From NCBI RefSeq assembly GCF_013912065.1, contig NZ_JACESA010000001.1, positions 310,001-374,000 of the forward strand: DNA of 64,000 nucleotides, read 5' to 3'. Below, piece after piece: positions 23,916 through 32,423 of the stretch (the stretch's first letter is position 1; each line of letters starts with the position of its first letter). The DNA comes from Brevundimonas sp. (GTDB taxonomy: Bacteria; Pseudomonadota; Alphaproteobacteria; Caulobacterales; Caulobacteraceae). Position numbers and translations under genes: made by a program. The notes beneath the pieces are model-generated. The model saw only the letters and a program-made list of their open reading frames with translations. It did not search any database and was not told where the DNA came from.

Positions 23916-25889
23916 TTAGACCGGCTCGCCGGATGCTGCGCCGGCGTCCGCCTCGTCCGGCCAGTCATCGGGCACGAGGGCCGGCGGCTTGGTCCAGGGC
24001 TGCTCGACCAAGGACCGCTGGAACCAGTCGTCCCGCAGGTTGGCATGCTCCGTCACGATAATCTGGAAGCCCGGCGCATCGGTCTCTCCAAAGCGGCGAA
24101 GCACCTCGAACAGACGACGAACCGCTTCGAGGTCGGCGTCCGTTTCGGTTTTCTCGATGGATCCGCCAGCGGCCGCATAGACGTTCTCTGACGGGAAATA
24201 GACCTGGGTCGGCTGGTCGATGAGAAGAAACCGCGGCAGGGGCTGCTGGGCGCCGACGGCGAACCGATGGAGGGCCAGGAGCGCCGCGAGGTGGTAGGCG
24301 AGATGGTTCTCGCCGCCGCCGGTTCGGGGCATGTAGATCGGCCGGCTGGGCCGGTCGATGACGACGGTCAGATTGTGGAGATCCAGCCTCGCGGGGTACT
24401 GGCCGAACTCGCCGCCGAGATCGGTGATGTAGCGCGACATATGCATGGCGATGTTGTTCAGCGTCGAGGCCAGCCGCTCGCCGGAGTCGTCCGCCCCAAT
24501 CCCGCGTTCGAGGTCGTCCGCCCGGGCCTTGAGGCGGCGCTCTTCGGCGACAAGCCGGGCCATTTCCACCTCGGGAACCAGATTTTCGAGAAACAGGCTG
24601 ACGCGGCCCACCACCCGTGAGGCGGCATTGTTGCGATTGCCCATCTGGGCGATCGCCTCGTTCGAGGCGATGGCGGCCGAGAGCTCGAGCTCCTTGGTCC
24701 GGATCTGATCGCCGACCGACTGCAGATCCGACCGCTGCGCGACGAGGTAGGCGTCCAGCGCCGGGCGTTCGCCGCGCACGGCGTTCATCTCGCCTTCGAG
24801 GGATTCCAGTTCCGCTAACAGGAGGCCGGCGATCGGACTCGACAGGGCGAGGTTGGCCTCGGCGAAGGGCCATTGCCATTCGCCGGTGTCACGATTGGTG
24901 GGTAAGGCTTTAATCGAGGCCAGCCGATCGCGCTGCTCGTTCGCCTCGCTTTGGAACCCTTCGGATCTCTGGGCGAACTGCAGGGCGGCCTCGATCCTGC
25001 GCTGGATTTCGCGCCGTCGCTCGCGCAGGCCGTAGAGCTCCGTCTCAATGGCGGCGACCCTTTGCCCGTCGTCCTCGGGAACCGGGGTCGGGCTCCAGGC
25101 CAGGGCGCTTCGCAGCAGATCGACCACCGGCTCGCCTGCGCCCCGGTCCGAGGCGAAGATGCCGACGCTCCGGGCCTCCGAAAGCAGACCGAGCGCGCGT
25201 TCTTCAGAGGTTTCGACGGCGCCCCTCGCCTGCTCGAGCAGCTTGCCGTTCAGGCGCCGGTCGCGCTGGACGGTCCGGAGCTGCGCTTCGAGCTCGTAGC
25301 GGTTGCGCGACGAAACCCCGAGAAGGATCGGCAGGGTGTCCTTGATCGCCTGCGGCTGGTACGGCTCGTTCTGCCGATAGAAGAGCTGATCCTTGTTGGC
25401 CACGATCGTCTGCTTCTGGAACAGATAGTAGACGGTGTGTTTGATGTTGGCGTCGTAGCTCTCTCGGCTATGTTCGAGCGGAACCGACGTGCTGTTGTCA
25501 GGAATGCCGAGCATGCGCGACAGCAGGGTCTCCACCCCGCTATCGTCGTCGTTGACGAGAAGCTCGTCGAACTCGGGAACATCGATCTCGGAGCCTCGAC
25601 GCACCATAGCCGTGCTGCAACTCGCACGGCCGGCGCCGGGCGACGGTTTGGCGACCAGAACCTGCTCGCCGGGGAACTGGTAGATGACGGCGAACCAGCT
25701 CACCCGATCCCGTATGATGCCCTCCGGGATGTTGAAGCTCGATCGCCCCATGCAGTATTCGATGATCTCGGACAGCGCCGATTTCCCCGTAGAGGAGCGG
25801 CCCGTGATCACATTCAGACCATTGAGATGAAAGGCCAGATCGCGCCGACGGCCATCGTAGCTGTAGAGGTGGATCGACTTGATCTTCAT
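23916..25889 (-). CDS. ABC-3C system ATPase (DUF3732)
   Basis: A 657-residue SMC/RecN-like ABC ATPase. Walker A is GRSSTGKSAL (about residues 31-40). A long coiled-coil middle (about 170-440) separates it from the C-terminal half with signature TGGGENHLAYHLAALLALH and Walker B RFLLIDQPTQVYFPSEN, the hallmark of DUF3732. These ATPases drive three-component ABC conflict systems proposed to sense nucleoprotein and release an effector. Its ATG overlaps the stop of the middle-component gene by 4 bp, and a third component lies before that, so the operon is complete. Confidence 0.88.
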   Translation of the reverse strand: MKIKSIHLYSYDGRRRDLAFHLNGLNVITGRSSTGKSALSEIIEYCMGRSSFNIPEGIIRDRVSWFAVIYQFPGEQVLVAKPSPGAGRASCSTAMVRRGSEIDVPEFDELLVNDDDSGVETLLSRMLGIPDNSTSVPLEHSRESYDANIKHTVYYLFQKQTIVANKDQLFYRQNEPYQPQAIKDTLPILLGVSSRNRYELEAQLRTVQRDRRLNGKLLEQARGAVETSEERALGLLSEARSVGIFASDRGAGEPVVDLLRSALAWSPTPVPEDDGQRVAAIETELYGLRERRREIQRRIEAALQFAQRSEGFQSEANEQRDRLASIKALPTNRDTGEWQWPFAEANLALSSPIAGLLLAELESLEGEMNAVRGERPALDAYLVAQRSDLQSVGDQIRTKELELSAAIASNEAIAQMGNRNNAASRVVGRVSLFLENLVPEVEMARLVAEERRLKARADDLERGIGADDSGERLASTLNNIAMHMSRYITDLGGEFGQYPARLDLHNLTVVIDRPSRPIYMPRTGGGENHLAYHLAALLALHRFAVGAQQPLPRFLLIDQPTQVYFPSENVYAAAGGSIEKTETDADLEAVRRLFEVLRRFGETDAPGFQIIVTEHANLRDDWFQRSLVEQPWTKPPALVPDDWPDEADAGAASGEPV

Positions 25890-26374
25890 GGCCTGATCCC
25901 CAGGGTCGAATAGACGGTCGCCCGATCGCCGATCCGGGCGAACTCGCGACCGAGAAACCGCGCCACCCTCTGGCAGGACACCGTTTCGGGTGTGCCGTCG
26001 ATGGTCTTCTTGACCCCTTCCGGCGTCGTCGTGAGCCGTCCGTCCTCGCTGACGGAGATCACGCCGAGATGCATCAGAAATCCGAGCGCCTCAAAGGCGA
26101 AGGGCAGAAGGTCTGTCGTGCGTTTGGAGAAATCGACGAGCATCTGCGGATTGGCCGCGACGATCTTCAGGAAATAGCTGCGATTGGCTTGGGCGAGCGT
26201 TTCGCGGGCTTCGCGCTGTAGGCAGAGCGGCAAGACCACCAGGCTGAGGGAGAACGGCATCCCGCGCGGGTCCTCCTCCTCGTAGCCCCGCAACGCCCTG
26301 AACAGGATCAGGCCGCAGAAGGCCGGATTGAAGAGATTTCGGATCTCGATGGGGCGCAGGTCCCACCGCTTCAT
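25886..26374 (-). CDS. ABC-3C system middle component
   Basis: A 162-residue protein of the middle-component (DUF6521-type) family. NLFNPAFCGLILFRALRGYE near the start and a wHTH-like helical C-terminus (LGVISVSEDGRLTTTPEG) are characteristic. The middle component is thought to bridge the ABC ATPase and the effector-bearing subunit. It overlaps both neighbours by ATGA, which enforces equal expression of the three parts. Confidence 0.82.
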   Translation of the reverse strand: MKRWDLRPIEIRNLFNPAFCGLILFRALRGYEEEDPRGMPFSLSLVVLPLCLQREARETLAQANRSYFLKIVAANPQMLVDFSKRTTDLLPFAFEALGFLMHLGVISVSEDGRLTTTPEGVKKTIDGTPETVSCQRVARFLGREFARIGDRATVYSTLGIRP

Positions 26375-27582
26375 GCGGCGACCCCGAGCAGCTCGCCCAA
26401 GCGCCGCATGAAGGCGGGGTTCCAGTGCACCCGGGGCGTGGGCCGGGCGTTGGCGAGGATCTGGAAGGCTCCGCGGACGACATAGGGTTCCGTCACCCGT
26501 TCACGGATGCGCAGTTCGCCGGTCTCGAACTCCGCCCATTTGTAGAGCTCGCGACCGGCGGCCTTGAAGGCCGCGTCCTCGCTGGTCTCGGGCAGGGCCT
26601 CGAACACGATGTCCCGATAGCGGCTCCATTCCTCGACCAGACGATCCTCGTACTCCTCCATCTCGCCGGAGATCAGAAGGCTCTCCCTGGCCCAGCTCGA
26701 GCGCTGTTCGAAGGCCCGGTAGTAGTCGATGATCGCGTGCTGGATGCGATTGGTCGACAGGTCCAGATCCCGAAGCTGCTCGACGAACAGTCGCGTGTCG
26801 TTGGCCACGTCGATCTCGCCGTCGGGCAGACGGTTGCGGAAGGTGATCGGGAGGTTGTCGGAACGATATTCCTCGGCGATCGCCGACAGCTTGTCGGAGA
26901 CTTCCTGTCCCCCGACGGCGGTCGCCCGCTCCCCGGACAGCAGCTTGATCATGAGATCCGTCCACCACCCCTCCAGCCGCTCAAACAGGGGCTGGCGGGC
27001 CTCGCGGCGCACCGTCCGGAGATGTCGGTCGAGCACAGCTTGGGGGATTTGCTCCACACGGGGGCTGCCGTCGAAGATGGTGATACGGCGATAAAAGTCG
27101 TCGCGCTCAAGATCCGACATCGGCTCCAGCAAGGCGCGGACCTTGTCCGCCGTCTGCGATTGGCTGCGGCCCAGCAAGGTCGCGGCCGTCTCCGCGCGCC
27201 TAGCCGCCTCTCCGTTTTCGGAGAAGACGACCAGGGCGGTTCCCTCCCCCAATGTCGCCGTCGTGAACAGGACGAAGTCGGCGTTGCAGGCGACCCGGCC
27301 ATTGTCCCCATAATAGGTCAGCCAGACCCGCACCGACTTCCAGAAATCGGCGTCCAGATCGGTCAGGCGATCGCCGGCGGCCTTGTGTTTGAGAGAGGCC
27401 AAGGACTTGCGGCCGCCCACCTCATCGAACTCCAGGTCGTCGCTCTTTTCAATGTGAAGCGAGGCGCTCTCCGGCAGCGACAGGATTTTGAGCAGCGCCA
27501 GACGCGGTTGATAGAGGAACCCGAGGCCGGACTCGGCCGCCGAAAAGATCGACTTCGCCTCCGTCACGCCCTGCCCTCCCAT
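26371..27582 (-). CDS. ABC-3C effector subunit with Cap4-like nuclease domain
   Basis: A 403-residue protein. Residues 15 to about 180 form a Cap4/DUF4297-like nuclease: GLGFLYQPRLALL, then IEKSDDLEF (44-52) and SLKHKA with K65-x-K67 in place of the usual QxK. The C-terminal about 220 residues are the ABC-3C C-terminal domain (DNLPITFRNRLPDGEIDVAN), ending with helical GELLGVAA. It is first in the three-gene operon and presumably degrades DNA when released by the ATPase and middle component. A GTG at 27567 with a strong GGGAGG upstream is an alternative start. Confidence 0.8.
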   Translation of the reverse strand: MGGQGVTEAKSIFSAAESGLGFLYQPRLALLKILSLPESASLHIEKSDDLEFDEVGGRKSLASLKHKAAGDRLTDLDADFWKSVRVWLTYYGDNGRVACNADFVLFTTATLGEGTALVVFSENGEAARRAETAATLLGRSQSQTADKVRALLEPMSDLERDDFYRRITIFDGSPRVEQIPQAVLDRHLRTVRREARQPLFERLEGWWTDLMIKLLSGERATAVGGQEVSDKLSAIAEEYRSDNLPITFRNRLPDGEIDVANDTRLFVEQLRDLDLSTNRIQHAIIDYYRAFEQRSSWARESLLISGEMEEYEDRLVEEWSRYRDIVFEALPETSEDAAFKAAGRELYKWAEFETGELRIRERVTEPYVVRGAFQILANARPTPRVHWNPAFMRRLGELLGVAA

Positions 27583-27708
27583 TCAAAGACTCGCCTGTCG
27601 CACCCGCAAGCTTCGCCGGGATCATGGATGCAACCTTAGCCCGAAACAACAGGGGTTTGCGAGATAGAGCTCACGCGCCTGTCAGATCGACCACCGGGGC
27701 GCCGCTGC

Positions 27709-28860
27709 TCACCGCCAGGACACGGCAGGGTCTCGCGACGGAACGAGACCGCAGCGCCGGATGTCGCGGTTCGATAGCATCAGGTTCATCCCGATGCCGC
27801 GGTGCGCCTGAGGGCCGTCCGCCAGACGTCTGAACACAGCGACAGACCCAGGCGGAGGCGGATGTCCCGCCAGAACATCGCGCACATGACGCATCGCGAA
27901 CCCGGCCAGGAGATCCGCCACCTGGATGCCGGCCAGGCCGCCCGACGGCACAAAGGCCAGATTTCCGGTCTCACCGAACCGGTAGTCGGCCCGCTCGAAG
28001 ACGATCTCTTCGCCTTCGCCCGCCAGGCCTTCGGCCGACGCCTTCGCCGAGGCGAGGATGTCGGCGTAGTAGCGCTGCTCATCGTGAAGAATACGAACGC
28101 CGTCCAGTCGGCTGTTCCTCAAGCGATTGATGCGGGCGTACAGGCTCGTGAAGGCGGACAGATGCGGCAGGACCCATACCGGTTTGCCGGTATGCCCCGG
28201 ATCCGGAAGCGGCAGGAAGCGGCGTTGGACTTCCGGCCGGCGCGGCCCCTCCTTCCGGAAATCCTTGAGGCTGTCGAGCGTGATGAACCGCAGCGCCCCC
28301 GCGGGCGTGTCTCTCGAGATCGACGGCGGTATCCAGTCGAGGATGGCGCGAAACGCGGCCTTGATGGCGGCCTCGGAGGGCTGGCGACAGGCGTCGAGGA
28401 ATGCATCGTACACTGCGGTCGGCGCGGCGTCGTGAAGGCATTCGGCCAGTTGCGCACGAAGCCAATAAGCTTTCGGATTCCTGTCCGACGGTCCGACAGG
28501 CCGCATCACCAGGGTGCTGGTCATCGTGGCGGCCAGGGTGAACCGCTTGTCCATGACCTCCATCAGGATCGTGGCCTTCACCCTTTCCAGGACGTCGAGT
28601 AGATCGGCGACGGCGGCCGGACTGGCGTGACCGGAGGCGGCCTTCAATTCGGCGGCTTGCGGGAACCGCCTTTGGCGGATCGACTCGACGGCTTCGTCGA
28701 GGGCGGCCTCCTCGTCGCACCCGACCGCCGCCAGGACGAAGACCGGCTGGTTGCGAAAGTCCAGGGAGGGACCAGCGGTGGCCAAGTCTCCCCCCTGACC
28801 GCTCTCGTCCATGTAGTAGGTCAATGGCGCGTCTTCGACCAGGTCGTTGGCGCTGATCAT
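27709..28860 (-). CDS. DUF3800 protein
   Basis: A protein of about 383 residues with the DUF3800 hallmarks. The N-terminal YYMDESG supplies acidic residues of an RNase H-like fold, and IQVADLLAGFAMRHV near the C-terminus supplies the last aspartate. DUF3800 proteins are common in defence and mobile DNA and are suspected metal-dependent nucleases; no activity is established. The ATG at 28860 is preferred, with one at 28902 possible. It lies between the ABC-3C operon and the DprA-like operon, all on the same strand, with gaps that suggest its own promoter. Confidence 0.78.
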   Translation of the reverse strand: MISANDLVEDAPLTYYMDESGQGGDLATAGPSLDFRNQPVFVLAAVGCDEEAALDEAVESIRQRRFPQAAELKAASGHASPAAVADLLDVLERVKATILMEVMDKRFTLAATMTSTLVMRPVGPSDRNPKAYWLRAQLAECLHDAAPTAVYDAFLDACRQPSEAAIKAAFRAILDWIPPSISRDTPAGALRFITLDSLKDFRKEGPRRPEVQRRFLPLPDPGHTGKPVWVLPHLSAFTSLYARINRLRNSRLDGVRILHDEQRYYADILASAKASAEGLAGEGEEIVFERADYRFGETGNLAFVPSGGLAGIQVADLLAGFAMRHVRDVLAGHPPPPGSVAVFRRLADGPQAHRGIGMNLMLSNRDIRRCGLVPSRDPAVSWR

Positions 28861-28933
28861 CCTGTGAGACCGGGATACGCCGGGAGGTGCGCTCGCGAGC
28901 ATCGACCGGCGTCGATCTTGGCACGCTTCAACA

Positions 28934-29518
28934 TCAGATTGCGGGAGTCGGAGACGATGTGGCGGCCGAGGGGGCGGCCCGCTCCGCCTCGGCGAGGAAG
29001 GCCGTCATCTCACCACTCAGAGCCTTGATCGTGAACTTCCCCCGGTTCCAGGCCAGGAAACGGCCACGGACGGCGGACATCTCGGCGCGCGCTTGCGCAA
29101 GTATCCGCCCCGCACTGTGGAGGCGACGCCGTCTCTCTGACTTCCTCCGGTCGTCGTCCCTCAGGACTTCATCGATCCGGCTGTTGATGGCGAAGACGGC
29201 GCTGCGAATGATCGCGATTCTTTCGATCCAGTCCGCTGGAATCCTGGACAGCTCCAGCTCCCTGAAAACCTCGATCATCTCGGCGGCGCGGGCGCCCCGC
29301 AAGGCGAACTCGAAAGGTTTGGTGTCGTCAATCAGAGCATCAAGCCGCTCGGTGACGAAATCGAGGGAGTGGCGGGCGAGATGGGCGGCGGCGCGCCCGG
29401 CGGCCCTGGAATCCGCCCAGCGCTGGAATGCGACATAGCCGAAGCCCGCCAGCACCGCGAGAACAGCGGCGCCGGCCTGGATGACATCTACGACGGAGGG
29501 ATCGGGCTCACTGGCCAT
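28934..29518 (-). CDS. Membrane-anchored helical protein of the DprA-like operon
   Basis: A 194-residue protein with one N-terminal transmembrane helix (about residues 10-30, VIQAGAAVLAVLAGFGYVAF) and a cytoplasmic, charged, helical remainder with coiled-coil potential. No catalytic motif is evident. It starts 6 bp after the stop of the 96-residue gene, and so is last in a three-gene operon headed by a DprA-like protein. A membrane effector is one possible role, by analogy with defence operons that pair a sensor with a membrane protein; this is conjecture. Confidence 0.6.
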   Translation of the reverse strand: MASEPDPSVVDVIQAGAAVLAVLAGFGYVAFQRWADSRAAGRAAAHLARHSLDFVTERLDALIDDTKPFEFALRGARAAEMIEVFRELELSRIPADWIERIAIIRSAVFAINSRIDEVLRDDDRRKSERRRRLHSAGRILAQARAEMSAVRGRFLAWNRGKFTIKALSGEMTAFLAEAERAAPSAATSSPTPAI

Positions 29519-29524
29519 ACGGAT

Positions 29525-29815
29525 CTATCCGCCCGAGGCTTCAGGATAGACGTATTCAAGCAATCCATCCGGCGACACCAGCCGAGCCTGAACCGCCTCC
29601 GGACGCCCCTCGACCGCCCGCCGGCACCAGTCCCGCACGCCCTCGATCGGAGCCGGGACGACCTCGTCGATCAGCCTGCCCGTCGCGTCCGTCAGAACAA
29701 TCCCCCACATGGAACAACGGTCGGCCACGAATCGGCCTGGCGTCAACGCCCGATCACGAGCGCGGGATTGGAGGACGGCCCGTCCGGGTCCAATCTGGCT
29801 GAACCGAAGCGTCAC
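29525..29815 (-). CDS. Unknown 96-aa protein of the DprA-like operon
   Basis: A 96-residue protein starting with GTG, overlapping the DprA-like stop by 4 bp (GTGA), so it is translationally coupled. The core MWGIVLTDATGRLIDEVVPA suggests two beta strands followed by a helix, and the C-terminus is again strand-rich. No known domain is recognised. Confidence 0.6.
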   Translation of the reverse strand: MTLRFSQIGPGRAVLQSRARDRALTPGRFVADRCSMWGIVLTDATGRLIDEVVPAPIEGVRDWCRRAVEGRPEAVQARLVSPDGLLEYVYPEASGG

Positions 29816-30735
29816 CCCAGAGCCGACCAGATATCATCCATGCTGCGGACACGGATCGCGCCTTCTGCGGCGAACCGGGCCGGCCAGGTCAGATCGCCGC
29901 GGGTAAAGCAGGAATCGAGAATGAACAGCTTGCGGCCTTGATGCAGGGCGGCGCGCGCCTGTGTCAGGGTGCCGGACGTTTCGCCCGCCTCCACAATGAC
30001 CGTCCCTTCCGTCAGAGCGCTCATCGTTACGTTGCGCTCGGGGAAGAAGAGCCCGTTTTGGATGGGGTTCTGCCTGCTGTACCGCAGGACGGGCGCCTGC
30101 GAGATCAGCAGCTGCTCCGCGGCGATCCGCAGCTGGAGGTCTCGATTGGGCTTCGGATAGAACTGCCCCAAGGGCGTGCCGATGACGGCGATCGTCCGAC
30201 CGCCGCACGCGAAGGCGGCGGTATGGGCGGCCCGATCAATGCCTTCGGCGAGGCCGGACACCACTGTGAAATCACGTTCGACCAGACCCTTGGCGATCTG
30301 CGCCGCCCGCTGCTGGCCCTCTTCGCTCGCCTTGCGACTGCCCACTACGGCGATCGAACGGGTCTCGGTAAGCTCCCAGGCGCCCTGATAGTAGAGCATC
30401 TCGACGGGATGGCGCGCGTCCCTCAGCTTTTTCGGATAGTCGCCGGCGTGATTGATCCGGACCCCGAACTGGTGAACGCCCGACGCCTTCAGCCTGGCCA
30501 GCACCTCGTCCGCCGCCGCCATGGCGGCAGACGGAGACACCAGATCGGAGGGCATGGCCGACGGATCGCGGGCGAAGCGTTCCGCAAGAGTCTTGAAGGT
30601 CGCGCCCTGCTCGAGCCACAAGGCCTCGTAGGCGCCGAGTTCGCGCTTGGGCGATATCGCCGCGATCGCCGGCCCATCCGTCCTGACCGCCAGGTTCACA
30701 GAATCGGATTCTCCATCCCGGTGAGAATGCGCCAA
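29812..30735 (-). CDS. DprA-like (SMF Rossmann) protein
   Basis: A 307-residue protein with the SMF/DprA Rossmann core: IAVVGSRKASEEGQQRAAQI, VVSGLAEGIDRAAH, TIAVIGTPLGQFYP, FFPERNVTMSALTEGTVIVE, then SGTLTQARAALHQGRKLF. Housekeeping DprA loads RecA on incoming single-stranded DNA, but this copy has a divergent N-terminus and lacks a C-terminal winged helix. It heads an operon with two unknown genes in a defence island, so it is more likely a nucleic-acid or nucleotide sensor than the competence factor. Confidence 0.78.
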   Translation of the reverse strand: MAHSHRDGESDSVNLAVRTDGPAIAAISPKRELGAYEALWLEQGATFKTLAERFARDPSAMPSDLVSPSAAMAAADEVLARLKASGVHQFGVRINHAGDYPKKLRDARHPVEMLYYQGAWELTETRSIAVVGSRKASEEGQQRAAQIAKGLVERDFTVVSGLAEGIDRAAHTAAFACGGRTIAVIGTPLGQFYPKPNRDLQLRIAAEQLLISQAPVLRYSRQNPIQNGLFFPERNVTMSALTEGTVIVEAGETSGTLTQARAALHQGRKLFILDSCFTRGDLTWPARFAAEGAIRVRSMDDIWSALG

Positions 30736-30929
30736 GCCTGCAGAGGCATCAACGCGCGATGAGCCCGCAGCATGCTTGGGTCATCCGTCAGAAACGGTCA
30801 TCCCGGATGCGTCGCGCCATGGCTCTGCAGGTTGGCGGTTGATGACGGTTATAGCATGGCGGCCCGCCGCCGACGAACAGGCGGCGGGACTGTCGTCCTG
30901 CGGGCTGACCGTCCGCGTTTGCTCTGCGA

Positions 30930-32051
30930 TCAGTCCGTCTGGCCGAATCTCCCGCCCGCAAGCTGCTCCAGCGCAGCCCACAGCCGCGCCGAGACCTCTG
31001 GATCGTCGGCAGCTTCCGGGATCGCGGCCCACCCAGGCAGGCCGCGCAGCTCCAGAGGCCCATTCGGACCGTAATACCCGCCGGCCGCCGCTTGGGCCGA
31101 GGCCGCCGCATACAGGGTCGGCAGCGCGCCCTGGGCGGCCGTTTGGAACATGAAGGGCATGTACCGGTGGTTTCGCCCCTCGAGGCTGTCCGGACCCGGG
31201 CCGTCCGGGACCAGGTTGGTGCGGGCGATGCCGGGATGGGCCGCAACGGACGAGACGCCCCAGCCTTCAGCGGCGCTGCGCCTCTGCATCTCGAAGGCGA
31301 GCATGAGGATGGCCAGTTTGGAGTTGTCGTAGGCCGCGCCGTAGCTGTAGTCGCGCGTCAGCTGCAGGTCGGCGAGGTTGACCGCGCCCAGCATCGCGCG
31401 ACTGCTCGACACCCAGACGACGCGTGGTGCGCTGCCCTGGCGCAGTAGCGGCAGCAACCGGGCGGTCAGGGCGAAATGACCCAGCACATTGGTGGCGAAC
31501 ACCCGCTCGAACCCGCCGACGCTCACCTCACGGTTTCTCCGCCCCATGACGCCGGCGTTGTTGACGAGAAGATCCAGGTGATCGTGGCCGGCCCGCATCC
31601 GGTCCGCAAAGGCGGCGACCGATCGGAGGTCCGAGAGATCCAGCGTCTCGAAGCGGATCGAGGCGCCGGGAACCAGGGCCCTGATCTGACGGACCGCCTC
31701 CTCGCCCCGGTCCCGCTTCCGGGATGCGATGGTCACGGCCGCCCCGGCGCGGGCGAGTTCGAGCGCGTCATGAAAGCCCAAGCCACTCCGGTCGCCGACA
31801 GGATAGCCGTTGCCGCCCGTCACGACGGCCGTCCGCCCGCGCAGCGAGGGGATGTCCGCCGTCGTCCAGTCGGCGAGCCTGGGCAGGCCCTGCTGACGCG
31901 GCGACAGGGGCGGCCGGTTGGCCATGACCGTGACGCCGCCGGCCACGGCGGCGACGCCCAACCCTGCCGCGCCGTAGCGGATCAGCGACCGTCGCGACAG
32001 CGCCGACGTCCTGGCCTTGGCGGTTCCGTTCTCTCCCGGTTGCTGCGTCAT
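30930..32051 (-). CDS. Tat-exported SDR oxidoreductase with Rossmann-loop insertion
   Basis: A 373-residue short-chain dehydrogenase with a twin-arginine signal (SRRSLIRYGAAGLGVAA, about residues 20-36). The cofactor motif is interrupted: TGGNGYPVGDRSGLG has about seven extra residues compared with TGANSGLG. LVNNAGVMG and the catalytic YDNSK are intact. It resembles retinol-dehydrogenase-like SDRs. Divergent from another SDR gene, it shares a promoter region with two AraC-type 21-bp repeats. Export suggests a periplasmic or membrane-side redox role; the substrate is unknown. Confidence 0.75.
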   Translation of the reverse strand: MTQQPGENGTAKARTSALSRRSLIRYGAAGLGVAAVAGGVTVMANRPPLSPRQQGLPRLADWTTADIPSLRGRTAVVTGGNGYPVGDRSGLGFHDALELARAGAAVTIASRKRDRGEEAVRQIRALVPGASIRFETLDLSDLRSVAAFADRMRAGHDHLDLLVNNAGVMGRRNREVSVGGFERVFATNVLGHFALTARLLPLLRQGSAPRVVWVSSSRAMLGAVNLADLQLTRDYSYGAAYDNSKLAILMLAFEMQRRSAAEGWGVSSVAAHPGIARTNLVPDGPGPDSLEGRNHRYMPFMFQTAAQGALPTLYAAASAQAAAGGYYGPNGPLELRGLPGWAAIPEAADDPEVSARLWAALEQLAGGRFGQTD

Positions 32052-32234
32052 TCAAGATCCCTTGATTGAAGATTGGGCCTGTCCGGCTCCGGGACATCAG
32101 CGGTGCTCCGACGGTCCGATCGGCGCCGATCGCTTCGCCGTGCGACGAAGCCCATCGCCGAGCCCAAGAGGCTGGTGTCCGACCCCAAGACGTCGGTTCA
32201 GGCCGTCAGCATGCCGCACGCCCGTTCCGCGCGC

Positions 32235-32266
32235 GTGCCGAAATCTCGTCCATGTTTGCCCGATCC
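32235..32266 (+). promoter_or_regulatory. Candidate AraC direct-repeat site 1
   Basis: GTGCCGAAATC (32235) and TTGCCCGATCC (32256) are direct half-sites exactly 21 bp apart, 184 bp from the start of the reverse-strand SDR at 32051. A gene-free divergent region of 372 bp (32052-32423) holds this and a second pair. Confidence 0.5.
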
Positions 32267-32314
32267 TCGCTCGGGCAGGCAAAGGGCGCTGCGGAACGAC
32301 ATCGCACACGGCAT

Positions 32315-32346
32315 TTGCCCGATCCCCCGCATTCCTTGCCCGATCC
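32315..32346 (+). promoter_or_regulatory. Candidate AraC direct-repeat site 2
   Basis: Two perfect TTGCCCGATCC half-sites begin at 32315 and 32336, 21 bp apart, the spacing of classical AraC-family operators. They end about 78 bp before the ATG of the forward SDR gene. Confidence 0.65.
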
Positions 32347-32423
32347 GCCGCACCTTCCGGTCCTGCCCTGTCGGGCGTGCGCCGTGCGTGCAAGTTGACA
32401 GCGTCAACCTCGGAGGTACGGAC

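Noticed and set aside
29812-30735. Housekeeping dprA
   Set aside because: Divergent N-terminus, no C-terminal winged helix, and ICE defence context.
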